Below are positions 1-13,600 of a stretch of DNA of 64,000 nt, piece after piece. Below the pieces are notes generated by a model, which saw only the letters and a program-made list of their open reading frames with translations, was not told the DNA's origin and ran no database searches. The stretch's first letter is position 1. Each line of letters begins with the position of its first letter. The position numbers were made by a program, and so were the translations under genes. The stretch lies in assembly GCA_036874045.1 (NCBI GenBank), contig CM072340.1, forward strand, positions 20,325,001 through 20,389,000, read 5' to 3'. This stretch comes from Cymodocea nodosa (lineage: Eukaryota; Streptophyta; Magnoliopsida; Alismatales; Cymodoceaceae).

Positions 1-65
1 AAAAATAAAACTTGCATGATCATTAATTGGTGACCATGGTGAAGTGGGTTCAGGAGCAATAAAGA

Positions 66-103
<38 letters not shown>

Positions 104-790
104 GTATCAAGATTAAAGGTATACCTGCTTTCATTGATTTGAAAAATTAGCTCAATGAATTGTATTGGAATCAATTAAATATGGGGGAGGGAAAGGATGT
201 TGTGGGAGTTATTAGGGTATTGGGTGAAAAATCAGAGAGATTATTGATATACATGGGTTAGGTCAGGTTAGTTTTGATTTTACTTTTATAGTTGAAAATT
301 TTCCCCAATTTTTAAGGTTAATATTAATTCTGAATAGTTCAATTAATTAGAGCAAAGTATTTAATTTGTAGTTTTCATTTGACTTTAAATTTTGATGAAT
401 ATAAAAATTATTATTAAAAAAAAATATTTTAAAGGTAACTGCCTTATTTATTGCACTTCATTTTAGCTTACATCGAAGAAACATAAATATAATAGTTTAA
501 TTAATTAACAAGAAAACATATTTTTTTATCATGATCAAATTAACGTAAAAAATGTAAATTAAAAAAAAAAAGTTTTAAATTAATGACAATAAATTATTCG
601 ACAAAATATTAGTTGACAAAATTCAAATATCAAAGAAAAACCAGTTTAAATCATGGCGGAATTAAGTTAAGCATCCCAATCTGCAACCTCCAGAATCCCA
701 CCAATATCCCAACAGGTCTGATTGGCAGCTCATGTTTTGTTCCGACCATCTCCGATATTCCTCTGGGTCGACAGCCGCCACCCGCCGGAG
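1..790. other. AT-rich upstream region of the PIN gene
   Basis: No coding signal is visible here. The stretch is very AT-rich and contains a pure (GA)n run at 71-100. The last 130 bases become GC-rich and are the likely promoter-proximal and 5' leader sequence of the auxin carrier that starts at 791. I could not pick a convincing TATA box. Confidence 0.5.
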
Positions 791-3700
791 ATGATCACCG
801 GGAACGACCTCTACACCGTTCTGGCGGCGGTGGTGCCGCTGTACGTGGCGATGATGCTGGCGTACGGGTCGGTCCGGTGGTGGAAGATCTTCACTCCGGA
901 CCAATGCTCCGGCATCAACCGCTTCGTCGCCATCTTCGCCGTCCCGCTTCTGTCCTTCCACTTCATCTCCACCAACGACCCCTACGCCATGAACCTTCGC
1001 TTCATCGCGGCCGACACCCTGCAGAAGATCATCATGCTCGTCGTCCTGACGGGATGGGTGCGCCTGACGCGGTCCGGCACGCTCGATTGGCTCATCACCA
1101 TTTTTTCCCTGTCCACCTTGCCCAACACCCTCGTCATGGGCATCCCCCTCCTCATCGCCATGTATGGCACCTACGCCGGCATCCTTATGGTCCAGGTGGT
1201 GGTCCTCCAGTGCATCATATGGTACACGGTCCTCCTCTTCCTCTTCGAGTATCGTGCGGCAAAGATGCTTATCATCGAGCAGTTCCCCGACACGGCGGCG
1301 TCCATTGTATCCTTCAAGGTCGAGTCCGACGTCGTGTCGCTCGACGGCGGTAACGAGTACCTCCAGGCAGATGCTGAGGTCGGACACGACGGGAAACTCC
1401 ACGTTACGGTGAGGAAGTCCACCTCTTCCAGACGATCTATTTCGATGATGACGCCGAGACCGTCGAATCTCACCGGAGCGGAGATCTACAGCCTGAGCAC
1501 GTCCAAGAATCCCACTCCACGAGGGTCCAACTTCAACCACGCCGACTTCTATTCAATGATGGGGTCGAGGCCGTCGAACTTCGTCCCAGCAGATCTCTAC
1601 TCCGTGCAGTCTACCTCGCGTGGTCCTACCCCTCGGCCATCGAACTTCGACGAAAACCAAAGGTCTCCGCCGCGGTTCACCCAGTATCCTGCACCAAATC
1701 CAGAGATCTCCTCCTCCGCCGCTCCCGACGCTATTGGTGGAAGCTCTGTCGCTGGTGGGAAAAATTCAAGCATGTTCAAGCAGCAGCACAACCATGACTC
1801 AAAAGAGCTGCATATGTTCGTGTGGAGCTCCAGTGCTTCTCCCGTCTCTGATGGCGCCGGAGGACTCCATGTGCTCGGCGGTACCGAGTTTGGATCACCG
1901 GAGCAAGGCGGAGTTCCGGACCGCAGTGGCGCCAAGGAGATTCACATGCTCGTTCCCGCTGAACTTCCTCACTCCAAAGGTACTCAGACTCAAGTACAAT
2001 TCAATCCCCCCAAAAAGAAAATGAGAATGGCTTTGAAATAATCATAATCATTTCCATCGATTCTGGGTTCGATTTAATTCCACAAAATTCGCATGGTCTG
2101 CAACAGCGTCAGCAAACGAGGGATGCGAGGCGACGGGCCATTTGAGCTTTGCAGGAGGAAAAGGAGGAGACGATGGGAAGGAAGGACCAGAGACGAATAT
2201 GGGGAGGCTCGGGTCGAGCTCGACGGGAGAGGCGAACGGGAAGGCGGCGGCGGGGGAAGATCATAGGGATGGGATGGGAGTAGGAAAGCAGATGCCCCCA
2301 GCGAGTGTCATGACGCGTTTGATCTTGATCATGGTGTGGAGGAAGCTGATACGTAACCCCAACACCTACTCCAGCCTCGTCGGAGTCATCTGGTCTCTCA
2401 TCGCCTTCCGGTAACCCGAAAGGAAAATTAAAGAATCTCTTGCAAAAGCAACCTTTTATTATTTATTCCATTTTGACAACGAATCACCCTTCCCTTGATC
2501 ATCGTTTCTTAATTACGATTCCATCTTGAACTTTCGTTTCGACTGACGCAGGTGGAACGTGCATATGCCAAAAATAGTAGAGAAATCGATCTCTATACTC
2601 TCGGATGCGGGTCTGGGAATGGCGATGTTCAGCTTGGGTGAGTCTCTCTCTCTCTCTCTGTGTCTCTCTCTATATCTATATATATATGTCGTCAACAAAC
2701 ACAAAAGGCCGTGCTCCGTCGCAACAGCTGCCTCGTCGAAACTATACATATGGCAGCCGGTGTTGTGGTGTAAGTACATGTAATAATATTCGTCGTCGCC
2801 AATTTTGTGGTTAATGGTTGTTAACTTAATCAGGGCTGTTTATGGCACTGCAACCGAAGCTAATAGCGTGCGGAAACGGAGTGGCGTCGTTCGCGATGGG
2901 CGTCCGATTCTTGACGGGACCGGCGGTGATGGCCGCAGCCTCCATAGTGATCGGCCTCCGGGGGACGCTTCTTCGTATCGCCATCGTTCAGGTGAAGGAA
3001 AATATAAATTTTGAGCCAAATGATTAAACTCGATCTCCTGACGCGTTAGTCAAATCAAGCACGTGCACGTACATAAACAGGAACGTACGTGTTGCCGTAG
3101 CAATACTGCATGGACGTCGATCGAGGGTGAGAGTCAGATCGATCGATCGATCGATCGATCGGTAGTGTTGGAATGGAAGAGTGGTGTCAGGCGATAACCC
3201 GGGGCCAGGCCATATGGATGGATGGCGACGGTGGGCCGGCGGTGGAGTCGTCATCTGCAGTGCAGTGTCGCCCTCACCACGACACCACTCCAGCCGTGAG
3301 CAAGCCCGCGCTGCCCTGTCGTTAGGGAGCACGCCATGGACACCCACACGTGACACACCGCCATGCCTGCCTTCCATCCTCTCTCTCTCCCTCTCTCCTC
3401 TCTCTCTCCCTCTCTCTCTCTCTCCCCCACAACTAATTAACTTTATTTATTGTTGCTGCCGGAGGTGGTCGCTGACATGAACGAAACCATACGAGGGCTT
3501 ACGCATATATATAACGCGTACGTAGTTGGAAATTACAGTCTTGGCCGGTGTAAGTGAAGTAAACGGACACCTACCAGGAGCAAAATAAGGTGGATTGGAC
3601 GTAAATTAGTCTATGATAAATTTCTTTACTTGCATGTTATTATCAATCAGTTTTAAAATATATACAATATTTCACATAATGTTAGAATAAGTTCATGCAT

Positions 3701-4076
3701 ATACGTCTACTTATTTAAGGTAAATTGAAGAGGGCGAAAAGTTCCATATTAATAACTGTAACCAACCATATTCAAAAGAAACACCAGCACAGCTGGAAGT
3801 TTACCTAATCAATTCCTTTCCATCTTTCCGCAGGCGGCACTACCGCAAGGAATAGTGCCATTTGTGTTCGCCAAGGAGTATAACGTGCATCCCGCTATTC
3901 TAAGCACAGCGTAAGTGCAGCTAGAACGAGGGATGGAATAACATGTGTGGGTTCCCTGATTCCGGTGCTCTTGTGCTAAAAGGAATGGTGGGTTGTGAAT
4001 AAATTGCAGGGTCATATTTGGGATGCTGGTAGCTTTGCCGATCACACTTGTATACTACATCGTCCTGGGTCTGTGA
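791..4076 (+). CDS. PIN3: PIN3/4/7-type auxin efflux carrier, complete, 6 exons
   Basis: Predicted plasma-membrane carrier that exports auxin and sets the direction of its cell-to-cell flow. Exons by GT-AG borders and frame: 791-1979, 2113-2410, 2552-2637, 2834-2991, 3834-3910, 4010-4076, giving 624 aa, a normal length for a long-loop PIN. Residues 1-155 hold the N-terminal membrane helices with the invariant blocks [10 protein letters not shown] and [17 protein letters not shown] long hydrophilic loop (about 160-460) follows. The C-terminal helices start near 462 and include NPNTY (478-482). The loop carries three TPRxSN phosphorylation motifs with serines at 225, 246 and 284, the sites used by D6PK/PID kinases in the family. 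The block ESDVVSLDG and the overall wording of exon 1 match PIN3/4/7 better than PIN1 or PIN2. The start is fixed by family alignment ([10 protein letters not shown]); the frame is open upstream but without homology. No defect is seen. Confidence 0.95.
2642..2687. repeat. (CT)n/(TA)n microsatellite in PIN intron 3
   Basis: A CT-rich run passes into a short TA run immediately after the donor site at 2638. It is a simple repeat with no coding meaning. Confidence 0.8.
3137..3160. repeat. (GATC)6 microsatellite in PIN intron 4
   Basis: Six uninterrupted GATC units lie in the 842-bp fourth intron. A CT-rich run follows at about 3379-3424 in the same intron. Confidence 0.85.
3379..3424. repeat. 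(CT)n microsatellite in PIN intron 4
   Basis: An impure CT repeat, about 46 bp, inside the PIN intron between exons 4 and 5. Confidence 0.8.
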
Positions 4077-4671
4077 TGCATGCTCTTGCCGATTGAATAT
4101 TGCTGGATGTCATGGAGGTACGTGCTGTTGATATATAGTTGACAAGCTCATGCAACGAACCAGTACCCACAAGGATATATATTAGAGTACTATACATTAA
4201 TTACGGTCGACAGAAAAGTGGGGCAAAAAAAAGAGAGAGGAAGCTAGCGGTGCTGGGATGGGATGGTACTTGAGGAGCATGCAATCAATATTGCAGGTGC
4301 ACGCATGCATGTATGGCCTTGTCGATCTTGGTTGGAAGGTAATAAAATTAAAACATTCACGTTACCATGTTTTGTTCTTCTCCCTCTTTCCCCCCCCCCC
4401 CCCTCCCCCACCCCTCTTCTTGGAGCACACTGTACGTATTTCCATTGGACTCCATTGTAATATTCCCGTCCAGGCTCGCTTGTATAAAACCGTGTACTCT
4501 CCTCTATTTGGGTTAACGAAAAGAGCCTTCATTTCTCGCATCTTTTAATAGAAACTGAAGCAGCTGTTTCATTACACCAGAAGCAGCTGCGCGCCACAAG
4601 TATTCCTCTTGTTCTCGGTCTTCTCTCTTCTCAGCGATAGACAGATAGATAGATAGGTAGGTAGATAGATA

Positions 4672-4908
4672 GATGGGTTTCCAATCGATGTACGTTGGCA
4701 AACAAAACAAATTAAATACAGTAGAAGAGAAACTGAACGGTCGGAGAGAAAATCCGTTGGAGCAATGGACCGGAAGGTGTTCAATCTTAGATGGATGGGT
4801 TTCCAATCGATGCACGTTGGCAAACAAAACAAATTAAATACAGTAGAAGAGAAACTGAACGATCGGAGAGAAAATACGTTGGAGCAATGGACCGGAAGGT
4901 GTTCAATC
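4672..4908. repeat. Tandem duplication, two 115-bp copies
   Basis: Copy 1 (4672-4786) and copy 2 (4794-4908) run in the same direction with a 122-bp offset and differ at only about four positions. Each begins GATGGGTTTCCAATCGATG and ends at GGTGTTCAATC. A GATA-rich simple repeat abuts copy 1. The near identity suggests a recent local duplication in the PIN 3' flank. Confidence 0.9.
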
Positions 4909-5469
4909 AATCATGCTCACGCTCGGAGGGGGCCTACACCAGTCGCTCAGCGCACATGTCCACTTGCTGATCATATGCCCAACACCAGCTGCTTTCCTTC
5001 ATCGATCTGCGCCGACCATGCATGCTTCCTCGGTGGTCCTCGCGTCGCACGAGTGCTCCCAGTCTTCATCCACATGCCAACCTGCCGCCGCTGATCATGT
5101 GTTGTTCGGAAACGCGTGCATGCTGTTTTATATTATATACGGTAAAACCCGTAGACGCGGTACGTCCATCATGTTCGTTCATTCCACCATGCAGGGGGTA
5201 CCCAAAAAAGGTTGACGAGCGGTCTCCTCCTTTCCCCATCATATCTCAAATCCATGCCTCCCCCCCTTCGGAGCCCGTTTCCATCCCATGAGTGATGGCG
5301 GGGCCGGTCCATCAAGTAACTTCCGCTTTCCGCCGATTCCACCGATCGGATCGGATGCATAGATGTTTTAACCACCACCACGATGGCTTTGTCCGCGGCG
5401 CTTCCAGCTAATAATATTTTTTTTTTTTTTTGGGGGGGGGTGAGGGGGAAAAGGAAGAAGTCGTGAAAG

Positions 5470-5990
5470 CATTTGTGGGCCGGTTCAAAATGTGGGCCCG
5501 ACCACGATGTGGGCCGTAGCAGCCACCGGGCGGGAACGCATGGTCCCAATTCTCCACACCTGATCGAAATTAATTATAACGTGCGTGGTGGGCTGGTCTG
5601 GAGCCCCGTCTCGGGAATACCAGGAAAAACTTTACGACCATCCATTTCATTCGGTGCGAATGCAGCTCGCGTTTGGAAGGCGGTCACAGTCACGTAGTCG
5701 CATATTGAGAGGCCAGTGTGAACGGCCGCGGTCGCGGTCACCGTTAGACCGATAACATGGCGGCGCCGTGTTACGGCCGAACGGCCACCACATGGGTGAG
5801 GCGTGGGTCTTGAAGTTGTAGGTCCAATATGGTCCTAATTTTTCACATCTGACATATTGTATTAAAAAAAATTAAAAATGCAAGTTAGTAAATGACACGT
5901 TTAGGTCCAACGTGTGGCACATGCTGTCCCTTGAAAGCTGACGACGTGGCAGTGACCTGTGGTCGGCACGTGTTCTAGGCTTCGTTTTGC
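5470..5990. promoter_or_regulatory. GC-rich, promoter-like block without an adjacent gene
   Basis: Three TGGGCC boxes (5476-5481, 5493-5498, 5510-5515) sit exactly 17 bp apart, and a G-box CACGTG lies at 5967-5972. TGGGCC is the site II/TCP-type box of plant housekeeping promoters, and CACGTG binds bZIP and bHLH factors. The block is much richer in GC than its surroundings. No start codon or exon belonging to it was recognised, so its regulatory role is inference. Confidence 0.3.
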
Positions 5991-6070
5991 CACCCTAAAA
6001 TAACAGCAACACGAGAATAGCTCAAGGTAAAAGCTATGAATCACCATATGAAAGGCACAAGCTCTTGAGG

Positions 6071-6099
6071 ACACACACACACACTCTCTCTCTCTCTCT
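6071..6099. repeat. (AC)n/(CT)n microsatellite
   Basis: An AC run passes directly into a CT run in the spacer. Confidence 0.8.
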
Positions 6100-7641
6100 A
6101 TAGATCATGAGTCTTGTTGTATTCAAACTTCGCTCATGGGAGAATGTCACTGGAACGCAGCCTCAAATGGACATAATGTCTTGTCATTGCCCAATTCAAA
6201 ACATCCCATGTAAAAGAGATCATGACGCTACAACTAACAGACTCAACTACCACATAATGTCTGAGTTCTATACCATATAGACCTACTCAACACAGTTCAA
6301 AATCTATTCTCAGGTTTGCAACCCTTGATTTTATCGAAGTGCTCGAAACATGTTCGACCCAAATCATGTTATTAGTTTTCTTGTAACTCTCGGCCTGTAA
6401 TTTTAAAGCTAAGCATGCTTATTCCCCAAAGTCTTCGTTCCTTTCCAACGCCCCCCCTTGGATGTGATAGTTTTGGACGACCATTATATATGGGCGTACG
6501 ACTAATAATCCAATGCAATAATAAGATTAAATGCGCAATATATGCCCCAACCTGGACAATCCAATTCATACATGATTAGGCTGCTAAAAGAAACACATCA
6601 TTCCCGTTTCGTCCTTTCTCTGGAAATAAGCAGATCTCAAGTGTGGGATATAGTCTCTTTAGAAGTTACACACAGCAACTCGTTTTATTTCTTGGAACCT
6701 TGAAATACCAGACCCTAGCTCATTCCTGTAAAAGGAAAGGAAAGGCCCTTTTCTAGAATCTCCAGTGAAAACAACTTGTAAGCATTCACAGATTTCCAAC
6801 TTGGGACAAGGGTTTGGCAATTTCTCTTAATTCTCATGATCAAAAAGGATGAATTACTGGCATAAATTGTTGCATCGATAGAGCACGACTATTGTCAAAA
6901 AAGTTCCGATAAACCACTCCCTACCATAATCTTGATTTAGTAATGTGTTCGATAATTCCCATATCATAAGCATCATACAGGTAGAAACAACAAATGACAA
7001 CGAAGTTCTTTGCATGTATTACACAGGTAACATAGCAGAAGAGTAATCGTACCTTTTTCCATTGGTTTTTTGTTTGAAAATTGCCCAACCAACAGAACCT
7101 CCACAAAAAGGCATTCCACCTTATATTAGACACAAAATGGACAATGGGATGTCAGGCGATAGAGAGACGACGAAGAGCATATGCACCATTTGCACTTTTG
7201 TTCTTTTGAGTTGGATACCTGAAAGACTGAAAGAAAAGCATTCTTAAGTTTCCACACTGATCGTCAGAATTTCAGTCAACCTCATGATTTAGAAAATAAT
7301 AAAACAGAATCTGATGAAACCTTACTTGTTACTGCCACTTAAAAACCTTCAGCAGTCATAAGGAAATGAATTGGTCACTTGAGCTGGAAAATTTAACTAC
7401 ATTCTGTAGCGGATATTTTGGAATCCATTGAATCATACCGAACAGATAATACAACTCAACGGGGTTCTTCAAGGTCTCTGGATTTGACACTGCCAAATTT
7501 GATTTCTCAACAACAGCATCATGGTCTCTTGCTTCCACCATATTCATCAAACCAATTCCAGTAGATTCTTTCACTAGCTTTTGTATCCTTAAACAGATAC
7601 CTTTATAAGTTCCTAAAAGTAATCATCTTTTAGCATACCGC

Positions 7642-10600
7642 CTAGTCACCAAGTAAACACAGAGGCTGCCGCATGCTAAGTTCTGCTTTGAGCCTTGGAA
7701 AGCTTTCCAAGTCAGTAGATTTGCTCAGTACGTTCTACATGGTCAATGACAACACTATTATGAAAAGAAAAATGATGGATAAAACATTCGTAATTGCGGA
7801 TAAAGAATATAGGCATATTATGATATATAGGAAGCAAACAAGCAAAATAAATTGTAAATGTTACTAATAGAGATCTGTGAAGCATGATGCGATTTGAGGA
7901 TACAGATGACACAATACAGATCCAGGGATTTGGCAAATTTCTAGAAATTAAGATACAACATGGCTAGGATACAATATTAAATAAATAATGTATTTAAACA
8001 TAAATATTTAATATTTAAACTATTAATGCAACCAAATCACATAAAAAGGCATCATGACAATAGAAGAATCAGTGTTTCTTAGATAAAGATGGATGCTTGC
8101 AAAAAAAGAATACCAAGAAAGTGTACATGCTGCTACTAAAACAATAACGATTGTTGCCTTGTTGAATGGTTAACGTTGTTGACCTTTTTCTACAATTGTG
8201 GATCTGCCTAATACTGAATGGTTCACATGATTGACCATTATTTATATTTACTTGTTGGAAGGCTGACATCCAGTGCATCCCTAAGACTACTCTAGCATCA
8301 CATTCTCCTTCAAATTCAGAAGTTCAGAAAAGTATCTATTTATCATCTTGTTGATTACAGGCATAACCATGCAAAAGATCTGGTAAAGTTTATGGTAAAA
8401 TGCAAAAAAGAATAAAAGGAGGATGTAGATGCATCTAGAAATTGAAGAGTAGTGAGAAACTAAATGATGCATGATGATGGACTGAAACAAAGAGAAAAGA
8501 CAACCCTACGTGCACCAAAGAGTCAAAGAGAAATTGGAAAAACAGGAGAACACAATATGTTTTTTGGGTGACAGGAACTTCATTTACTTATCATTGATGA
8601 GAAAAAGAATGCCATCATAGTTACCAGTGCAGCATGATGTGCCTCTACGAGAATATTTCCATCATTTTCCAACCTGGCTATGGGGAATTCCGGAAGATGA
8701 CCTGACTGTTTCTTACCAAGCAAATTGCCTGGACCACGAACTAGGAGATCTATGTTCGCAAGGTAGAATCCATCAGATGACTTTTCAAGTACCTTTAAAC
8801 GATCAAGTGTCCTGGCAGTTGATGACAAGAAGATACATTTTGACTGTTTCTCCCCCCTTCCAATCCTTCCTCTCAGCTGATGCAGCTGAGCAATTCCAAA
8901 TCTGTCAGCATTCATGACAACCATCATTGACGCATCAGGAACATCAATTCCAATCTCAATCAATTGAGTTGCAAGAAGAACATGTGTATCTCCCGATCTA
9001 AAATTTTTAAGTGTTTCATCTTTCTTTTCACTCTTCATCTTTCCATGCAATAGACCACATTTGTATCCCTCAAACTTTGCAGATATATACGCATAGTCAG
9101 AAGAAGCAGCACGTAGCAGTGGCAGTTGCTCTGATTCTTCTATCAATGGATACACTAAATACACCTTTCCTCCTCCAACTAATTCATCCTTCATCATCTA
9201 CATGCACATAAGAGTATATAAGGTCATTTTGAACAATAAGAGATAGGATCTCTGACTTCAGCTGCTAAAAAACAAGCAAAAATATGAAGATTAAAGATGC
9301 ACTATTTGGAAAATGTTGATTGAAACTGGACCAATCCAACATGAAGCGTGTATACTTCTTTCAGTATAACTAGATTTTTAACAATGGTCTGATGCATGTT
9401 TGCATGCATCAACATTAACTACATGCATGTATGGCACAAAATAAATCTTGCAATTATTACTTTTCTTGCACTTGGTTTGGAGCATGAGATTGGTCCTATA
9501 CATACATATTATCTGAATTTTTTATATAGACTAGTTTATTCAGCCATAAAGCCAGCACGAATTTACAAAAGAATGTTCAAGTCTGACGGATGAAGAATTC
9601 TACACTGATGCAGACTCTTGTAAATTACATTCAACATCAAGTGTGTGTGTGTCGCCTGCATGTCCTTGCATGTTGATACCACATAATTTGCAGAAAATAC
9701 CACAGTAAATGTTAAGAGGACTATATTTATTGTTATAATTACCTGATACACTTTTTCAAGGCCAATTTCATTACCCTCCAAAACAAATGTTTCAACAGCA
9801 GATCGTCCTGGGATCAATTCTGTTATCTGGAATAACAAAGTTTAAATGGGCAAAGTGGTAAATAAATAGCACATCAATCTGGTGGACTGATTAGATCTAG
9901 ATAGTTAAGTATGCTTAAAAAATTTTACATTCTGATTTGTAGCTTAAGCAACCCATAAAACAATAACTGTCTCAGTTTAAGCCACACAAGGATCAGTTCG
10001 TTTAATTTGAAACAATTCAAAGGCTATTTATATCAAAAAAACTGTAGTTTGGGAAAAAGAACAGGAAAATAAGAATGTCAATGAATGAAAGAAGCAAGGT
10101 TCGACTTGTTTCAGAATTTTCAAGATATATTATCACAAAGTCTGGCTAGTTGTAGAATCTATAATTGCCTCCAGATCAAGCAGGCAACTTGGCAATTAGA
10201 GATCTACAGAAATTAATTTTTTGACAACCAGGACAGTATTATAAGAATCCATATTTACACCCCCATGTAATAATATAGGCACCCATATATGACTGAATGA
10301 GATAACGAGCAATTTTCATTGTTACTGTAACACTGTGATAGCTGTTAAATAAGATTTGCATGCTTTTAGGACAGTCTCATTGGCAATCCATAATGATCAA
10401 TGACAAATTATGAGCCAATCAATGAAACTAGTACAATATGGAAACGGTCATAAATAGCATAGTTTTGATCAGTTCAAATATATTAGGGAAGAACAGGGTC
10501 AGAGATCATATAGATAATAAAAATTATTTCAGTTGTCTATTCAAGGATGCATCAAAAGGTGGAAAAAATGGTAAATCATACTCTAAGATGAAGTGAGAGA

Positions 10601-13600
10601 CCACTGGCCCAAGCCAAAATAATCCCTCTAGAAGCTCCCTGAGCCACCTTGAACATGTTGGAATCCAGCAAGACTCTCTCAATACTCTTAATATTGCTAT
10701 TGGTTACCTCATTAAGTTTCTATGTTTAGAAACAAACCATCGGGACTACATGTGTGTAAACCCAATTCCTCAACAAGATATTGTTTGACCTTACCATTAC
10801 ATCTACAAACATTCCAACTCAAAAGTTTCATTTATAAGAATATGACCCTAATTCAAGATTCAATCTCGGACACCCTACCTCAGTCTCCCAGACTCATGAT
10901 TCCCTTGATTGTTGTAGCATTGCACTTGACATCCAATGAATCCTTGTAAGATACATTCTCATATGATTAATGTCTAATGTTTAGTAACAAGGTCCATGAT
11001 AATAATTTAAAGGAGGTTATTACCAAAGTCATCAGCAGAAGAAAAAATGGCTATATTTTTAATTTATTGACAAATATTTAGTCTCTGATACTGAAAAAGT
11101 AATCGACACGGTGTTACAGCAAAAATGGGAAAGATGACAATTTACATTCCTGTATATATTTTTCGAGTGCCAACAAGAAATATATTAGAAATGAGAAATT
11201 AGGAGATCAACACAAGCCGTAGACAAGCTGAAACCAAACACAAAACTGAAATGGCAAAAAAAAAATGGGCTTCTGGTGAGAAAACATTTCTGTATATATG
11301 TATTGTCATGAAATTTACATAAGATCGCATACCTGAGTAAGAGACATGTCACCATATAAAGCCAATGCAAGTGTCCTAGGAATAGGAGTTGCTGACATAG
11401 CAAGAACATGGGGAGCCATATATGATTTATTGGAAGACGACTCATCCATAGTTGTGACATTTAAGCTTGCTGAAGCAGAATACAACTACAGAAAGCAGAC
11501 ATGCATAAATCATTACTTAAACAAGTAGAAAAGGACAACTCCAGTGTAGAAGATTTCCATGAATGTCAGATCTAAGAAGATTGTAAATACATAGTCTTAG
11601 CACCAAAAGTAGATAGGTTGTTTCCTACCATTACTTAAACAAAAAAATAAACCAGGTGAACATAAATAAATCAACAATCAAATAATGTTAACGTGACAAG
11701 CAAGGAAACACAGATACAGAGACAAGGGAAACAACAAGAAATGGACACAAGTCCACGGTACAATGAATCCTTAAAAAACTGAACATTAACATGCTGAGGA
11801 ACATGACAAAATGATATTTTTATTTCTTGATGCAAAAATTTATATGGGCTATTAGGTATTTTCTTTAACTTAAAAAAGCAATTGCGTTCAACTTAATCCA
11901 TGTATGTCAATTCAAAACTTAGCACTAATAGTAATGAGTCTTAGAGATGTGAACAGATACAAATTCAAGACGACCATTTCTCCAAAAGACATTTACTACA
12001 AGCACAAATATCAGTACAAGCAGTCCATGAAGTATCTTACAGATGTCTAGGATCTAAAAAGGCAGACAATACAGCAGTCATTTCCAAAACATGTCAGTTC
12101 CATGTCCAAGCTCTGGCCATATCCAACACAAATATGAAACAGATACTTATCAAACTACACAATTTCCGTGCTTTCTAAGGCCACCAAAGATGAAAAATGC
12201 TATTTTAAAAGATATGATGTATAGGAAGTGGAAAACAACCTTACTATTAAATTTTCCCCTCTGTATCACACCAAAACGATGTTGTTCATCAATAACTGCA
12301 ATTCGTAAAGCAGAAAACTCTATCTTTTCAGCTATTAAACTGTGAGTTCCAATAACCATAGCTATATCTCCAGTTTGAAGACCCTGTTGACATGTATCAA
12401 GAAAAACAAATAAAAACATACCACAAAAAAGATAAATGAGAAACAACTTGGAGAGGACCTGACGAATTATTTGTGCTTGCTTTGACAATGTAGAACCAGT
12501 GAGCAAAGCAACAGAAGGTTTCGGCTGATCTTCGCTGATATTCCCCAAAAAAGACATACACTGTTCATAGTGCTGGACTGCAAGTAATTCGGTTGGAACC
12601 ATGAAAGCTGCCTGTAAGTTGTTTCAATATTCCTGAATCAGGACTAAAATGAAACACATTCATCCAAGATGTCTTGTATAATTCCTGATAGTTATCTTTC
12701 ATAAATTCAGTGTATTTACCAGTTTTTCAAACAAAAAATATCCTAAAATTTAAGAGAAGTGTCATTGCTAATCAGAGCGGGAAATTGAAAAAATTAACCT
12801 GCATCTGGCAGGTATTGTTGGATAGACACAAAAACCACAGAAATAGAGCAACTTTTTCAGGTCTCTAACCTGAAAACCAGATCCAATGACCTCCATACAG
12901 GACAAGAATGCAACTACTGTTTTACCACAGCCGACATCACCCTGAAAAATAATAACCATACTTTCAAAAAATAAAAAATAATAACCACTTGTAAAGCATT
13001 TTGATGTCATATTTCAAAACTGGGCATAAATAAGACCTGTCAGCAGCTACTTGAAATTATATTTTCCTAGATTTGCTTCAGCTAAGAAAGTAGTAGGGGA
13101 TTTTTGCTAAGCGGGCCAAGATCTGGGTTTATCTCCTCTTTATTTTTGTGTAACAATTTATTTGACAATAACTTATTGAAGAAGTATGAGCATTGATAAA
13201 GTAGAAATTGAGTAACAAAAGAGAGAAAGATTATGCAGATAAAGTTGTGGCAAACCTGTAAAAGTCGGTTCATGGGTACAGGCCTTTTGAGATCCCAAAT
13301 GATCTCAGAAACGGCATTAAGCTGACTAGGAGTAAGCTTGTAAGGAATAGCCTTCAGAAACTTCTTGGTCAGAACACACCATTCTTCCATAGGCACAACA
13401 TTCATTTGGAAGTTTCTGTATTTTTTCAACAAACTCTCCTTTTCACCACATGTAGCATGTGCATCAAGCATCTGAAATAGCCTTGCCAACTAAAGAGTGC
13501 ATGGTCAAGATAACTGAACTTTAAAAAGCACGAGAAAACTAATCTTTCTGAGTCACAAAAAAACTACTGCAGGTCTCAAAAGTTTTGGGTAATTGTAAAA

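Larger units (their letters stand above)
4077..7641. other. Gene-free spacer between PIN and RECG1
   Basis: The spacer holds the PIN 3' flank, a poly-C run (4390-4403), a GATA-rich simple repeat (about 4636-4675), a tandem duplication (4672-4908), a GC-rich promoter-like block (5470-5990), an (AC)n/(CT)n microsatellite (6071-6099), and then AT-rich sequence running to the 3' end of the convergent RECG1 gene. No convincing exon was found on either strand. Confidence 0.6.

Noticed and set aside
613-1353. Long open frame overlapping PIN exon 1 in another frame
   Set aside because: It is a shadow of the GC-rich PIN exon; composition is His/Pro/Arg-rich and matches no family, while the PIN frame is unmistakable.
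662-1540. 292-codon open frame antisense to PIN exon 1
   Set aside because: Antisense frame in GC-rich coding DNA; no homology and no splice context.
7356-7574. Minus-strand open frame just downstream of RECG1
   Set aside because: The RECG1 stop is at 7642 with the conserved plant ending; this frame lies beyond it and shows no RecG similarity.
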